NCBI GenBank assembly: GCA_022559845.1
Contig: JAHNEJ010000125.1
Span: 62,001-126,000 of the forward strand
Reading direction: 5' to 3'
DNA from: Amorphophallus konjac
Taxonomy: Eukaryota > Streptophyta > Magnoliopsida > Alismatales > Araceae
Length of the DNA: 64,000 bases
Shown here piece after piece: positions 21,191 through 33,829 of the stretch; within the stretch, counting starts at the first letter, position 1; the number at the start of each line of letters is the position of its first letter. Position numbers and translations under genes: made by a program. The notes beneath the pieces are model-generated. The model ran no database searches. It saw nothing but the letters and a program-made list of their open reading frames with translations, and was not told where the DNA came from.

Positions 21191-23365
21191 ATTAACTAGT
21201 GTAACGTACGAGCCATGCACAAGTTTACTCCATCAAGTGCTTAAGCTAAAAGATAGCTTTCTAAGTTGATATTAGGTAAGAATCACTACAATTGTCTTCT
21301 TTTTCCGTTAAAATGAAGGAGAGGACTTAGAGATTGAGATAATTATTCGTCTTAATTGCTTAATGTGAGTTCCAAGTTCCCCCCCCCCCCCCCCTGAACA
21401 GGTAGGTGCAAAGAACCATGCCCTTAAAAGCATGTGATTTGGAAATGACCAGCAAATCGATGTAAAGAATTGAAATGGTATCTTGTACATGGGCCAATAT
21501 AGAAAAATATCGAAATCCCTTGTTGACGAAGGTGAGTTTGGGAATCGATGACAAGCTGCTTCTTGTTTCTACGTTTGCTAGAGCTCTAGCTTTTGCGCCT
21601 CCGCGCTGACTTTCTGCCTCCCCTCTGTCACGTCTGAGAACTTCGTGGATGCGAACCATTGACTAATTCCCCAACCTGACGAGACACACGTGACAAAAAA
21701 GCTAGAATAAAGTCTCTCCCATGACAAACCACCGGATAAACCATTTTATCTGTATTTTTCTGGGTATTTACATAATGTGTTAAGTTTTAATTGTAATATC
21801 ACATGTGGTGCAGAAAGGTTGACATGTATGATGTCACACAATCATGTTACACTCGTAGTTCGTTGACTCGGTCTGACTCGAGTCGACTCAGACGTGTCTT
21901 ATCATATCTGAAAAAATTCGATACGCTGTAGATCACTCCTAAGATTGGTCGCGTCAGATTGAGTCACAATGAGAGAGAGAGAGAGAGGAAATGATACACA
22001 TCGAGTCGAACCGAATTGATTACAATCCAAATATATCATACCGAATCAGAAAAGATTCAATTCGATACGAATCACCGAGTCAACCAACCTTGACTACATC
22101 ACCTATTCTGTCCAACATAAATTTTTTTTTTAACTGTGAGAAATTACGGGATAAGGAGACGAGAGATAATGATGTCCCTAAAAACACCTCCCGACAGGTC
22201 TCCAAGAGAGTCACCTACAATCACATCTGCCGTAATGTGTGAAAGAGAGAGGCCAACCAGCCCGACCAACCCCCACTGCGGGAGCCCGGAAACCAGGGAC
22301 TGTGCTCTTCCCAAGGTACGTATCTTGCTGCCATTCTACAATGCACCCAGGCATTACATGCGCATCAACACACATGGGGTGCGTAAAATATTCCCACCCT
22401 TCTGAGCCTTCTTTGGATACTCTCCTATGTGTTTTAGAGAGCACATATATGCTGTAAAAATGACATATTTTTTTTAAAAAATTGAACACCCCATATGCAT
22501 TGACACCCAAGTGATGTCGAGACTCATTTAAAAGTGTCAGAACGCACTTATGGGTGCAGCAAGTAAAACTCTAATGTGCTCCACACAATCCGATGCCATG
22601 TCCTGGCTCCAGAAGATGGACAACAGGGGCTGCTAAATAACGCTGACTGACTCCTCTGCAACAACCTCAATGCCGAGTTCAGTGACCTTGGCAACTGGAT
22701 CTCTTGCAATTCAATTGACAGAGCACTCATCATTCTCAATTCTCATGCCTTTGAAGCTCCTGGGGGCTCTGTCTGAGCGAATAGCATGAAACAGATGATC
22801 TCGAAATCCTGTCCTTAATGTTAATCTGGTGGGAACATTGTGAACTCAATGGAATCTGCAAACGACTGAGAGGGGGCATCACATTAAAGACCAGCGGAAG
22901 CTAACGTTTAAAGTGAAACCACTGTTTGGTAATCCTGCCCAGCAAGAAATACGAGGATACGTACATCCCAGCACAGTAAATTTGGGTTGAAGCCTCATGG
23001 AACGTACATGATTTCCAGAAATACAAGACAAGAAACCGCTGAGTTTGAATCCAAAGCTGAATCTTTCAAGCAGGATGTAACTAAATAATTCTTGTACAAG
23101 ATGAATCCTCCTGGGACCCATAAAGAATAACGGTACCTAAAGAAAAGCATTTTTGAATGTTTGAATCCCCCACCCCCCACCCAGATACAAGAAGTTCAGA
23201 GGCGCTTCTCAAAATAAAACAGAGAAGGCTTAAATGCTACCTAACAAGAGCAATCAAAATGATCAGTGGAGCCCTAAAAGCCCTACAAGTAACATGAAAG
23301 AACACCATATGCCACGAATAGGCAAGACATAAACCTGAACGCGGGGTTCAAAGTTATCAAAGAAT
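21191..23365. other. Intergenic DNA and 3' flank of the BC10-like gene
   Basis: No gene is recognised. It contains a C14 run at 21381-21394, a short (GA)n near 21970-21986, and the presumed 3'UTR of the minus-strand glycosyltransferase just left of 23366. The open frames here are short and lack domains. Confidence 0.5.
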
Positions 23366-24062
23366 CTAGAATTTCATTACCGTTGAACTCATGTTGAGAA
23401 GGGGCCCCAATGCACTAGGAGCAAACTTTCTAGCAAAGAGGAAACAAACAGAGGTTGGCTTAGAATTATATGTACAGACCGTCCCGTTGTTCCTCATTGA
23501 TTGGATAAAGCTCTCAGTAATGTCTCCACGGCCAAACAGTGCTGGATGAGGACCACCTCTTGACCAGTCAACCCAGGTGACACTTCTATTTGCGTTGAGA
23601 GCCCCATGGAACATATTTAAGTAGGTGGGTATGTAGTGCTCATCAGAATAGCAAGACGGCTTACAATGTTTCCTGAAGATGGAATAGTACTTCAAGTCTG
23701 CAACAATATTCACGGCCAACGCACGGTTCATTTCAAACCATTCAGATCCTTTCCTCCATTGGTACAGCATAACCTCAGGGGCCATGTGGCGGCTGTAACG
23801 TCCACGCCCACGTGAAGATGGATCATCATATGAGTCCACGAAGCTGTGCTTAGAGTTAATTAAATAGTTGTATACAGTGGGGAAGTTAAAAACAGGAATG
23901 CAGCTCTCAGAGAGAAGAACGAAGCGCTCATTGGAGAAATCTAGTAAAGCGTTAGCCAGGAGACGCTTCTCTGCATCAACCAATGATATCGATCCCCACT
24001 CAACTCCCTGCATGGAAATAGCAATTAAAATGTAAGTATTACATAAGATTGTTTGGCTAACA

Positions 24063-24151
<89 letters not shown>

Positions 24152-27100
24152 TCATATTTGTTCTTCATGCTGTATGCATTTAATAGGGTGGATCTGTAAG
24201 TTTTGATATTTCAATTCAATTCCTTCTCATTCACAATGATGTCAATTTTTGAGTTGTCAACAAGTTTGTTGTAATCGTATATAAATAAGTGCCCTCAAGG
24301 GCCTGCCTCAATGTCCAACATATTTAACAGTATGTTTCCCCTCTTTGGAAGTTCAAGGGCGAGAAGTGCAAACGAATTTCCAAGTAAAAGCAAGCATAAG
24401 TTCTCATTAAAATATCATGCCCACAGGAACTATTTATACTTCAAACATTTGTTTGATTATAGGTAATGTCTATTTGCCTTGGTGATAATATATATATACT
24501 CACTTGGTTTCCTAGTCATATCAAGTAGTCACCTTTCGACAATTCTACTTAAGAAATTGTAATCAGCTTAATTTGCGTGTATGTCCATCCCCCTTTTGTT
24601 TCCCTCTCTTTCTTTCAGCCTACACTTCAGAATGCATTCTTCATTTCAACTTCCACAATTTTTATGAGTTCTTTATGAAAGGACATAATACGACAAAAAT
24701 CTAACATAATAATAAACTGCTTCAATCATATGAAAAAAAAACCCAAAATATGGACCTTGCTTCATTTTTCACTCTTTTTTTTGGGGGGGGGGGGGGGGAG
24801 AGAAGGGGAAGAGTGGGGAAAGCATATGGAATGGTTAGTGAAAAAGCTCCATCTTCAGGAAGCATGTGTATGGAATTGAGAGGACAAGCAACAAAATGAT
24901 ATTTGTACTTTGGAGAAGAATTAACATATGACCCATATGTATCATACCTGAGTACAGGCATGGATCATTTGCAGTATTGGATCAACTGGAGATCCTTCAA
25001 TTTCTTTTGACAATTTAAACTGGAGTACAAAATTGTATCATATCCAGTATGGCATTAGGCTGGACGTGTGGATCTGGATAAAGCATTTTATGCATAATAA
25101 GGAGGGTTGTGGCCTTGCCCAAACTAACCTTTTTGATACTTAACATTCTTCAAGCTTAAAAGTTATCTCAATTATTGCATGTTAACTTACAACACATACG
25201 CCTGGATTTTGATGGTAATGGACAAGGTCCGGATGCAAATCCCCAGTAAGGTTGATGCATACAGGCATATTTGACCTCGTCCACGTGAGCCTATCTCTGC
25301 ACTATGCATCCATGGTAATGCTAGGTATGAAGCACAACTTATTAAAAGTATGTAGCATCTAGCAATTATCTTATCATCCTTCAGATCTGTCAGTGCTAGA
25401 TTTTAATTTTTCAAAAAGGACATAACTCAATCCAACATTCTTTCTGACATAGCTTGCTTAAACTGATTATGGCCCAGAATTTTTTGGGGAGTTTACTGTG
25501 TCACTTTTAACAGAAAGAAAAACCAAGCTAGTCTGCCTTGCCATGTTGCTGCACCTGCACTAACTTTCTTCTTAAATTGATTTTCTCAGTTCTTCACTTT
25601 TTTAGTATTTGTTGATAGTGTACTTGGCAGATAGCGTAATCATGTGTACTGCACTGCAATATTTTCACTCTATATAGTAAATGTTATCTGTTCACTAGAT
25701 CATATTTATATAACTAAGAAGAACAGAGTAAGAATGGGAGTCGTAGGGTGAGATGGGAGAACTAGAGGGTTTTTTTCCCAAAAAAATGGAGAACTAGAGT
25801 TATGAATGTCTTATAGTTTTACAATCAATTTGTGATTGGGAGCAGGAATGAGAATGGGGAGTATGTGCACTCTTGGGAGCTGGATTGATGGCAGGGTAAG
25901 TGAATCCTACATAAAAGACAAAAATATTTCCACTGAATATGTTTTTCCCTTTGCTTCTGTAACATGAACTTAACAATCATTTAAGTTAATGCTTATTTTC
26001 ACATGTATGACTATGATTTCCCTAGTCTAATGCCTGTATATTTATACACATGACAGCAAAGTTCACCGCTATCTTTTCCCTGTGGTCTTCTACTTAAAGA
26101 TGCAAAAATGACCATTCCTCGTGAATGGAAACCCTCTAATTTGCATCTTGATGTTCACTCTGTTAGTGATCTTCATGTGGATGCATGGCATAATTGGCAT
26201 TGAAACCATGTTTCCTAGAATCAATCCATACTTCAAATTGGTGAGACCTCCAGTTTGATTTTATACCGGACCCTTTGTTCAACCAAACTATATCTTTTGC
26301 TGATATTGGACATTCATACCTTACATTAATTAGCCCACATAATATGGTGCAGTTGGAGACAATGCTTGGGCATTGTGTTCAGACCAGCCAGGATTTGAAA
26401 TGGAAACTGGAGACTCGCAGCTGCAGGAGCATATTATTCAACCCAGCCAAAAGCTGAAAAGTAAAGAGGAAAAGGGGGGGGGGGGTGACAGCGGCTTTGC
26501 CATTCCCGTGCCTTACCCAGAACTAACCAGTGTTACCCTTGACATCCCCATAAAAATAGCACAACACCCTAGCGGTAGATAGTTTGAACTAAATTGTTCT
26601 GCAGGACAAAAATCAAATATACTCTTTCTCATTTTAATGTTATTTTTTCAGAAAACAAATAGTAAGCATAAGCCTGGTTCGTTGACATGTGTAATTCAAA
26701 AGGATGAGCTCAAGTCCTTTTGTTCCTATTCCTTTGCTTTTTGAGGGGATGAGCTACAAATGTTTAGAAAAGGACTGGCATATATCTCCAAACAGACAAA
26801 AGAATGCTTCAACAACCCCCTTCTTTACTGAAATTTACATCTGACATCCTCCCCCCCGGACAAAAGAGCAGTTAAAGAATATTGAGAGTGAGAGAGAGAG
26901 AGCACTCGCAACTTGGTAAAGAAACTTGTTTAGGGTTGGTAGAAAAAATTCCTTTCTCGTCAGTCTCTTCATTATTTTCAGACGTGAACTTCCTTAGGGT
27001 TGCATCCAACTCCACTATATGAGTATTAGCGCCAACCCTCTGTTATTAGTTTCGCTTATGATACATTTATTTCCAATGAGTCCAGTAAATGATAACTATA

Positions 27101-27645
27101 GAAAAGGGGACAGAAAGTAAACCAGGAACTAAAGCACATACCTCGCTTGGTATCTGGCGTCCATAGAAAGGTGATGTTCGGGAGATATTAAGCTTGTAGT
27201 CTGGAAGACAATGTACATACACTGAAAAGAGATCTTCATGTCCTAGGAAGAACCTTTCCCACAAAGGTGCCAGTGGCAACGCTCCCCTTGTCAAAAACAT
27301 GAAGGCCACCTTGGGCACTCTCTTGTATGGATAATCCACTTTCTTCGGCACCATTGATGCTCTCCAGAAAAGCTCGTCATCTGTCATGCGATGCTTCAAC
27401 TGCTGTGGCTCAATATAGTTCTCTATGCTCGAAAAATCTGTTGTGTAGCGAGCGGCGGGAAAGAAGAGCTCAGTCTGGGAGGTGTACCGTGTGAAGCGGG
27501 CACTTATTGACAATCCTAGAATCACACCACCCATGAAGATAACTAGAAGGAAGACAGCCCTTGTCACCCCTGTAGACCAATCCTTTCTAGGGGAGCCTGG
27601 AAACAAGTCCTCATCATCTGGCTTCTTCCTAAACGTATGCATCAT
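23366..27645 (-). CDS. BC10-like core-2/I-branching glycosyltransferase (GT14, Branch domain)
   Basis: There are two coding exons on the minus strand: 27645-27142 (168 codons, phase 0) and 24007-23366 (213 codons plus stop), joined as IPSE|GVEWGS; the protein is 381 residues. It is a type II membrane protein: a short Lys/Asp-rich N-terminus, one helix at about 27-49 (AVFLLVIFMGGVILGLSI), a stem, then the catalytic domain beginning KVAFMFLTRGALPLAPLWERF. Conserved blocks in exon 2 are ANALLDFSNERFVLLSE, WFEMNRALAV, YSDEHYIPTYL and SVTWVDWSRGGPHP. The length fits plant BC10/DUF266 proteins, Golgi enzymes linked to cell wall and arabinogalactan-protein glycosylation. The single coding intron is 3.1 kb and splits the catalytic domain. 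A further intron (27656-28096) lies in the 5'UTR, ten bases before the ATG. The first of two adjacent ATGs is used. The gene appears intact. Confidence 0.95.
24008..27141 (-). other. Large intron of the BC10-like gene
   Basis: Donor GTATGTG (27141 downward) and acceptor TTCCATGCAG (ending 24008), minus strand. The intron contains a long (TA)n microsatellite, a G-rich run at 24782-24799 and a C/G run near 26476. No embedded gene or element ends were recognised. Confidence 0.85.
24066..24147. repeat. (TA)n microsatellite, about 40 units
   Basis: About 80 bp of nearly pure TA, 60 bp inside the intron from the acceptor side of the BC10-like gene (minus strand). Confidence 0.95.
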
Positions 27646-27655
27646 TTCACACTCA

Positions 27656-28096
27656 CTGCAAATTCAAATTGCATTCACGATATAGAAAAAGGAGATACTA
27701 ACGCGTCCAGATTAAGAAAACACCAATAAAACATCATGGCCTATGTAGGGAAGAAAAGCTGACAACAGAAGACTTTACCCTACCAGAATACACAGCTCCC
27801 AGAGGCAAATCCAAGATTCCTTTAGAATTAAGGATACCCCAAAACATAAAAGAAAGCGTATTCTGTTAGAACTATGGATTCACGCAGTTACAAGAGTTTT
27901 ACACAACAGTTGTACAAATGGAACACCTTCTCAGATCCAAGGTTTGAGTTTGATCCCAACCCAACCCAACCAAGAACACCCACCCACCACCCAAATGCTA
28001 AAACCCAGACAACGATCACGCCATTGCACAGTAAACCAACCCTAGAGATCCCAAACAAAACGCCCGGAAACCAAAAATCAAGTACACAGCACTGAC
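27656..28096 (-). other. 5'UTR intron of the BC10-like gene
   Basis: On the minus strand CTTCAG|GTCAGTG opens at 28096 and TTTGCAG|TGAG closes at 27656, just upstream of the start codon at 27645. The presumed leader exon extends from 28097 to about 28300. A CTATTTAG box lies at about 28285-28300 (minus strand). Introns in plant 5'UTRs often raise expression. Confidence 0.65.
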
Positions 28097-28423
28097 CTGA
28101 AGACTCCTCCAGAAAAGATGAAATCTCGGAGCTGACCCAATCGCCCCGAACCAGAACCCACAAAGCTCTTCCCGCCCCGCGAACACGAATCTTTAGCTTT
28201 TCGGAAAACCGCGTCAGGCAGCCGCAGGGAAGGATGCTTAGGTTGCAAGAATCCAAATGTCAGTGCTCCGCGGAGGGAGGAATCGGACTAAATAGAGAGA
28301 CCAACAAAGAACGCGTCAAAGATCGAACTCTTCTTCTTCTACTACTTCTCCTTCGCACCTCCACGAACCTTCGCTCGGTGAACGGGCAAAAGCCTTCGCG
28401 ACCAGACGCCGCGGCTGCCACAC

Positions 28424-29235
28424 TCAACTAGAAGACAGCTCGAGCCGGGAAAAGGAGGCGGAGACCCCTTCCTGGCTGTGATGCTCTAGACCATCGCACA
28501 ATACGCCCATCCAATGAATAAATGCCACGACACTACATTTCAAATATGGCACAATGAGAAGAAGTCCATAGAATGTCGTTTTCCCTTCGAAAAGCTCGCG
28601 GAAGCGACAAGAGCGAGGTGCGTCCCGGGCAGCGTGGACATGCAAAAGCCTCGACGGAAAAAATGTGATTTCTGCGGGGCATCTTCGGCCCGGCGTAGCC
28701 AACGACGGGTGTTGTCTCCTCATCTCTCCTTCCTTCTTATGACCGTGCAGTTTGTAGGAAGGGTAGGCAATCTGCTTAAACATGACCCTTCTAAACAAGA
28801 CCATTAATAAGAGGGGTAGGATTAGATTATCTTTGGAATCGATTTATAAGCTGATTTGGAATATTTTATTTATAGATTCATGCTCGCCTTTTGTTGTTAT
28901 AAGTGAGTTGACATGAATTGATCTTATTCTTAATGTGTAAGAATCTGGAGTTGGTCTGTAAACCAGCTCTGGGCATCATCCAATATCCAGTCTCTCTTGT
29001 AACCGAAGCTATATCTTTTTGAGTAAGGAGCTTTGAATTTCCAAAAGGGCAATCTCGGTTGATTAAAGATTCTCCACGGAGAATTCTATCTAATTTAAAT
29101 TGATGCGAGCTTTGATCCATCTTGATCCTCTTTATCTGTCTAAAATTTGTCCATGCAATAGTCTGCAAGTAGACGTTGAAAAGTGCAGCCCTTTCCCACC
29201 ACCCAACCTCCCCCCCCCCCTCCCAAAAGAAATCT
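28424..29235. other. Intergenic DNA upstream of the BC10-like gene
   Basis: No gene recognised. Mixed composition, with a C10 run near 29211-29220. Overlapping frames on both strands near 28424-28807 lack any domain. Confidence 0.45.
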
Positions 29236-29942
29236 TGAAGACGGATAAATTTGATGTGTCTTCTTTGAGGTATTGTCCCTGTTATCTCCGTGCGTGACTA
29301 GGGTTTCGTCTTTTTTATCGGTAAAAGGGCTCTCAAAGGAGAAGACTTGAGTCTTTCTTATAAGTACGTGCCCATCTTTGTAGTTTCCAATATACGATCT
29401 TTTGTGTCCCCCCTTCTTAGGTCTCTACACTAACCCCCAATAAAGGTAGACTTTGTACTTATTGGGCAAGGGGGCCGGGTTCTCACAGACGGCGCCAACG
29501 AAGACGTATAAATTTGGCGTGTCTCCTTTGAGATATTGTCCCGCTATGCCAGAGGGTGGTTAGGGTTTTGTCCTTTTTGCTGATAAAAGGGACCTCAAAT
29601 GAGAAGACTTGAGTCTTTCTTATAAACATATATACATCTTTATAGTTTCTAACGTGAGATCTTTTGAACTCCATTCTTAAGACTCTACATTAGTCTCCCC
29701 CCAGCAAAGATGTGAATTGTGTTTATTGGGCCGGGATTTCCAGCGCCAATGAAGACGTACAAATTTGGAGTGTCTCCTTTGAGATATTGTTTCCGCCACG
29801 TTGAAGAACAGTTAGAATTTTATCCTTTTTTACTGATAAAAGGGCCCTCAAAGAAAAAAATTTGGATCTTACTTATAACCACATGTCCATATTTATAATT
29901 TTTAATATGAAAATTTTTGAGTCCCCTACTGAAGTCTCTATA
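29236..29942 (-). mobile_element. TRIM-like miniature LTR element with three LTRs
   Basis: Three direct copies of a 190-194 bp LTR (29236-29429, 29499-29689, 29750-29942) are separated by internal domains of only 69 and 60 bp. Read on the minus strand each LTR starts TGTAGAG. The internal domain begins TTGGCGCCGTCTGTGAG (a PBS) and ends with a purine-rich ...GGGGGTTAG just before the next LTR. There is no coding capacity. TRIM elements have exactly this layout; a third LTR arises by unequal recombination. The flanks AATCT and AATTC could be a decayed 5-bp target duplication. Confidence 0.82.
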
Positions 29943-31363
29943 AATTCCATCTCAAATTATGATAAGATGAATGTGTATTTTGATAGATAAGGATGGTATA
30001 TATGCGATGGTAGTCTTTTATACTCATAAACAAGGATCGCATCACTTGCATGTGCGGATGTGCCATGTGCCAGCGCTGCTGCTTCGGGGAATTTTAGCTG
30101 GACTTGGTCCGGAGCTGTGGGGCCCGCCGCATGCAAGTGTCTTCGAGTCTTCCCCCATGACTCCAGTTCTCGGCGACAATGTCGCCGGTCGGACGACTCG
30201 ACGTAGCAGGGTCTCCGCTCCCCGGCGCGGACCCGGCGCACGCGGGATCGTGAGCCGTCGATGCTTCGTGGTGTGGAAGCATTGCAATCTGCGGGAGCGG
30301 GAATACCTCGATGGTGACGTTGGCCGATTTAAACCAAACGCCACGTTCGCTGACGTCCGTTTTGATCTTTTTTTTTGTTTTTCCAACCAGATAATGTTTT
30401 TACTTGTTAGAATAATGCTTGCGGCACTCCAATTCCATCATTTGACAGAAACGACACTGACCTCAGAATGGCAGCAACTGATGTGACAACGGAAGTTTAC
30501 GACAAATCTATGCAATTTCTGAAATTTTAGATGGAACAGAAAAATAAATATTGAATTAAAAATAAAGAGCAGGATTGAAAATAAAAGTTTTAATAATATA
30601 TATACATATATTTGAACTGAAAACATGAGTTTGAACTGGAAAACATGAGTTTCAAAATTATAGTTTTCAGTTTAAAATTACATATTTCATTAGAATATCT
30701 TTTTTAATTATATGCTCTGTTTTTTAATTTTATCTAAATTTTATAGATCACAAGGGTTTGTAGTTGTACGCGGTCACATGAGTGTACCCATAAATCACAT
30801 GGATCGGTGTCATTACGAGACTAATATCTTTTCCATCAGATAACGTAATCAAAATAAGATGTGTACCATTTACCTTTTCTTCGTTGACCATGGCCCGGTG
30901 GACTACGACCTGGGAAGGGACGGGGAGCGGAGCAAGTGGAGAGGAGTTGAAACTAATGTTTCAAAATTTAAAAATTTGACCCGTTGATGAGTCACGAATC
31001 AATTCTATAACCACACATATTCATATTATATATCATCGTAGAATTTTAATATATCTTAGATTAAAAATATGAAATATACACTTTAATATATATTATAAAA
31101 ATAAAAACAAATATATTAAATAATCATTAAGATAATTTAAAAAGAATGAAAAATATATTAAATAAATAATACATGTGACCATTTATCAGTCGTAATTAAC
31201 ATCTCATCGGACATAAATTTATTCACACATGAAGTCAAATTTATTCTTCATCTAAAAATGCATCCCTCGTTGAACCTTCATCTTCTTCTTTGTCTTTATC
31301 TCACTCACTCTACGAGTATTCTAAGGCCTCCATCCTCTTCCTTTTGTCATTATGCATGGTGCA
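29943..31363. other. Spacer between the two opposed TRIM elements
   Basis: A GC-richer patch lies at 30050-30360, with strongly AT-rich DNA after 30500. No gene is recognised in either strand; the frames at 29957-30486 are short and without domains. Confidence 0.45.
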
Positions 31364-31777
31364 TGTAGAGGTCTAACGAGGAGACTCAAAATATTACATA
31401 TTAGAAATTATAAAGATGGACATGTCCCATTCTTCTCCTTTAATATTTTTTTTACCAGTAAAAAATGACAAAACATTAGTCACCCTCTGACGTGATAGGG
31501 ACAATACTTCAAAAGAGACATCTAAAATTTGTATGTCTTCATTGGTGCCATCCGTGGGAACCCCAACACAATAAGCATAAAGTCAACTTTTACTGGGGGT
31601 AGTGTAGAGACCTAAGAAGGGGGTTCAAAAGATCTCATATTAAAAATTATAAAGATGGACATGTAATTATAAGCAAGACCCAAATATTCTCTTTTGAGAA
31701 CTCTTTTACTAACAAAAAAGGACAAAACCCTAGTCGCCCTCTGACATGACAGGGAGAATATCTCAAAGGAGACACCC
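31364..31777 (+). mobile_element. Second TRIM-like element, opposite orientation, 3' LTR truncated
   Basis: LTR 31364-31541 (TGTAGAG...CTTCA), PBS TTGGTGCCATCCGTGGGAA at 31542, a purine tract TACTGGGGGTAG at 31591-31602, then the second LTR 31603 to about 31777, which lacks the last 15-20 bp. It is the same family as 29236-29942 but on the other strand, so the two can pair as a long inverted repeat. Confidence 0.8.
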
Positions 31778-32966
31778 TTACTAACCAAAGGAAAAAACTA
31801 AAACTAGAAATACTAGAAATTGGAACTTTAGAGTCTAAGTATTTTTAAACTTCCAAAAATTGTGTTAATCATTAATTAATACTACTAAATGATAATGTTA
31901 AAATGTTAAATTAAAATTTAAATTAATGATAAAAAAATAAAAATTAAGAAATATATCTTAGATCCAGTTGGGTTGCACTGATTTTATCAGGTTAGTTTGG
32001 ATAATCAAGTTAGGCTGCAATAAATCGGTCTGAGTGAGTTTTAGATCTTGAACGATTTAGACATTGTTTTCACCCAATTTTAAGATCATATGATGAGATG
32101 ACCGGCTGGATCGGATCAATCATGTCATACCTAATTTTAAAACACTAATCGACACAAATGACCTCTTGGTGCCCCCTGTGCATAGACGAGGACAGCACCA
32201 GCGGCGCACCCTTCCCATGTGAGAGAGGTGAACCATTGTTACATAACCGCAGGTTTAGATGTGCAACATTTACTATATACATAGCAAATACGTAGTTAGA
32301 GGGTGAGGACGGTTTGATTTAAAGAGAATTTTTTTGAAATTAAATCGAATTGAATTAAGAGTTTAACTCAAAGCAAAGTAAATCGAATTATTTTAAAATT
32401 AAATCGAATCTAACTAAATTAGTTCGATTTTGTTCGATTTGATTTAATTTGAACTATATTATTGTCCCTTTTAGAAATTAAATTAGATTCAAAATAGAGT
32501 AAAGAAAAGTAGGGTAAAATAACTTTTACCAAATAAAGTAAATATTAAAAAATAACATTAAAAATTATAATTTACCAGAGCAAGCTCTATGATATTTTCA
32601 CAAAAAAATTAAGAACTTAAATGAAAGGTGATTTAAAACATACTTCCTAATATTAGATTCATAAATCTCATCGAGATGATCGCGATTAGACTTTTAAAAT
32701 TACGTTTAATAATTATATATACATTTATATTAAATGGATAGAAATAATCATAGAATTGGGTTGAGCTTCTGGATGACTTACAATGGGGCCAAACTTGACC
32801 TAACTTGGTTTAATTGCTCTGATCTAAAGGTTTCATTCCTCCATGTGAAGGCTACGAAAAATTTTCGTAAAAAAAGCCTTTCTGTGCCAAGTTGAGCAGA
32901 TTTTTGAAAAAAAACTTTCAAATGAACAACTGGGAGAAAGAGTTGAACCGAGTTATGTGCCAAGAC

Positions 32967-33028
<62 letters not shown>

Positions 33029-33247
33029 TTTCTAAGTCAAGTAAAGATATTAATAACCATTTTACTTTATGAATTCTAGAGACCTTTGTGCATCCTGATT
33101 GAATCTAACACCTGAAAACAATCATCTCTTGATATGAATGTAAAAAATCTGATTTTGGAGATGAGTCACATCAACGTGTTCAACAAACTGGAGTCCCGTC
33201 ACTTTTGTGAATCTCATTTCACATCTTTTTTGGTCAGCGAACGCTTC
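31778..33247. other. AT-rich intergenic DNA
   Basis: No gene seen. At 32300-32470 many degenerate 'aaatcgaatt' words resemble the interior of the AT-rich MITE family at 41305. A (CT)n microsatellite occupies 32969-33025. Confidence 0.5.
32969..33025. repeat. (CT)28 microsatellite
   Basis: 57 bp of pure CT, in intergenic DNA. Confidence 0.97.
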
Positions 33248-33416
33248 GGCCGTGTTTGACAACAGGATTATTCACCGCTTAATCGACATCGCTAACCGAT
33301 GGGCCCCGCCTTCGCCCACCCTCCCCCTCACACACGGGCGCTTAACCGAGGATGGTTACCGTGCTCGACCCTCCGGGATCGAGCATGGTAACCGTGCTCG
33401 GTTACCAAACACGCCC
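33248..33416. mobile_element. Small Tourist/PIF-like MITE
   Basis: Left GGCCGTGTTTGACAAC and inverted right GGGCGTGTTTGGTAAC match at 13 of 16 positions over a 169-bp non-coding element. It is flanked by TTC on both sides (33245-33247, 33417-33419), a 3-bp target duplication as in PIF/Harbinger-type MITEs. Confidence 0.55.
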
Positions 33417-33656
33417 TTCAGGAATGGCCCAACAGTTCTGCAGAGTAGACATCCCCAGCTGTCATTGCCCAGACTGAAAACCCCAGCTCTAAAACTGAAA
33501 TCCCTCTGTGCTCAGTGATCAGTGGAAGAGTTGCCTCTCCTCCCGGGCCTTCCTCTCCTTCCTTGCGCCCTTCGTCCAGTGGAAGATCGAACGGTATCGC
33601 ACGGTCGCCGCCCAGAAGGATCCGACGACGAAGAGAAGAGGACCGAGCATCAAGCG

Positions 33657-33782
33657 ATGGCGACCCTGTACGTTGTCACAGCCTGCGGCTCTTCGTTAGA
33701 GGCGGCTCTCCCTTGCCGTGTCTATTCCTCCTCGACAAGAGTAGAAGCGCAGTTGTGCCAGCCGGAGGAATCTCACGGGTGA
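33657..33782 (+). pseudogene. Possible 5' gene fragment (41-codon ORF with a GC-rich leader)
   Basis: A GC-rich 5'UTR-like stretch (33500-33656) leads to an ATG with good context (CAAGCGATGG) and 41 codons (MATLYVVTACGSSLEAALPC...) before a stop. It then drops abruptly into AT-rich non-coding DNA at about 33830. This looks like the first exon of a truncated or captured gene. I cannot name the parent gene and no continuation exons are visible. Confidence 0.25.
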
Positions 33783-33829
33783 TCTATTTTGTCAGATTTG
33801 GGCGACTCAGATTATAATTAGGAGAATCT

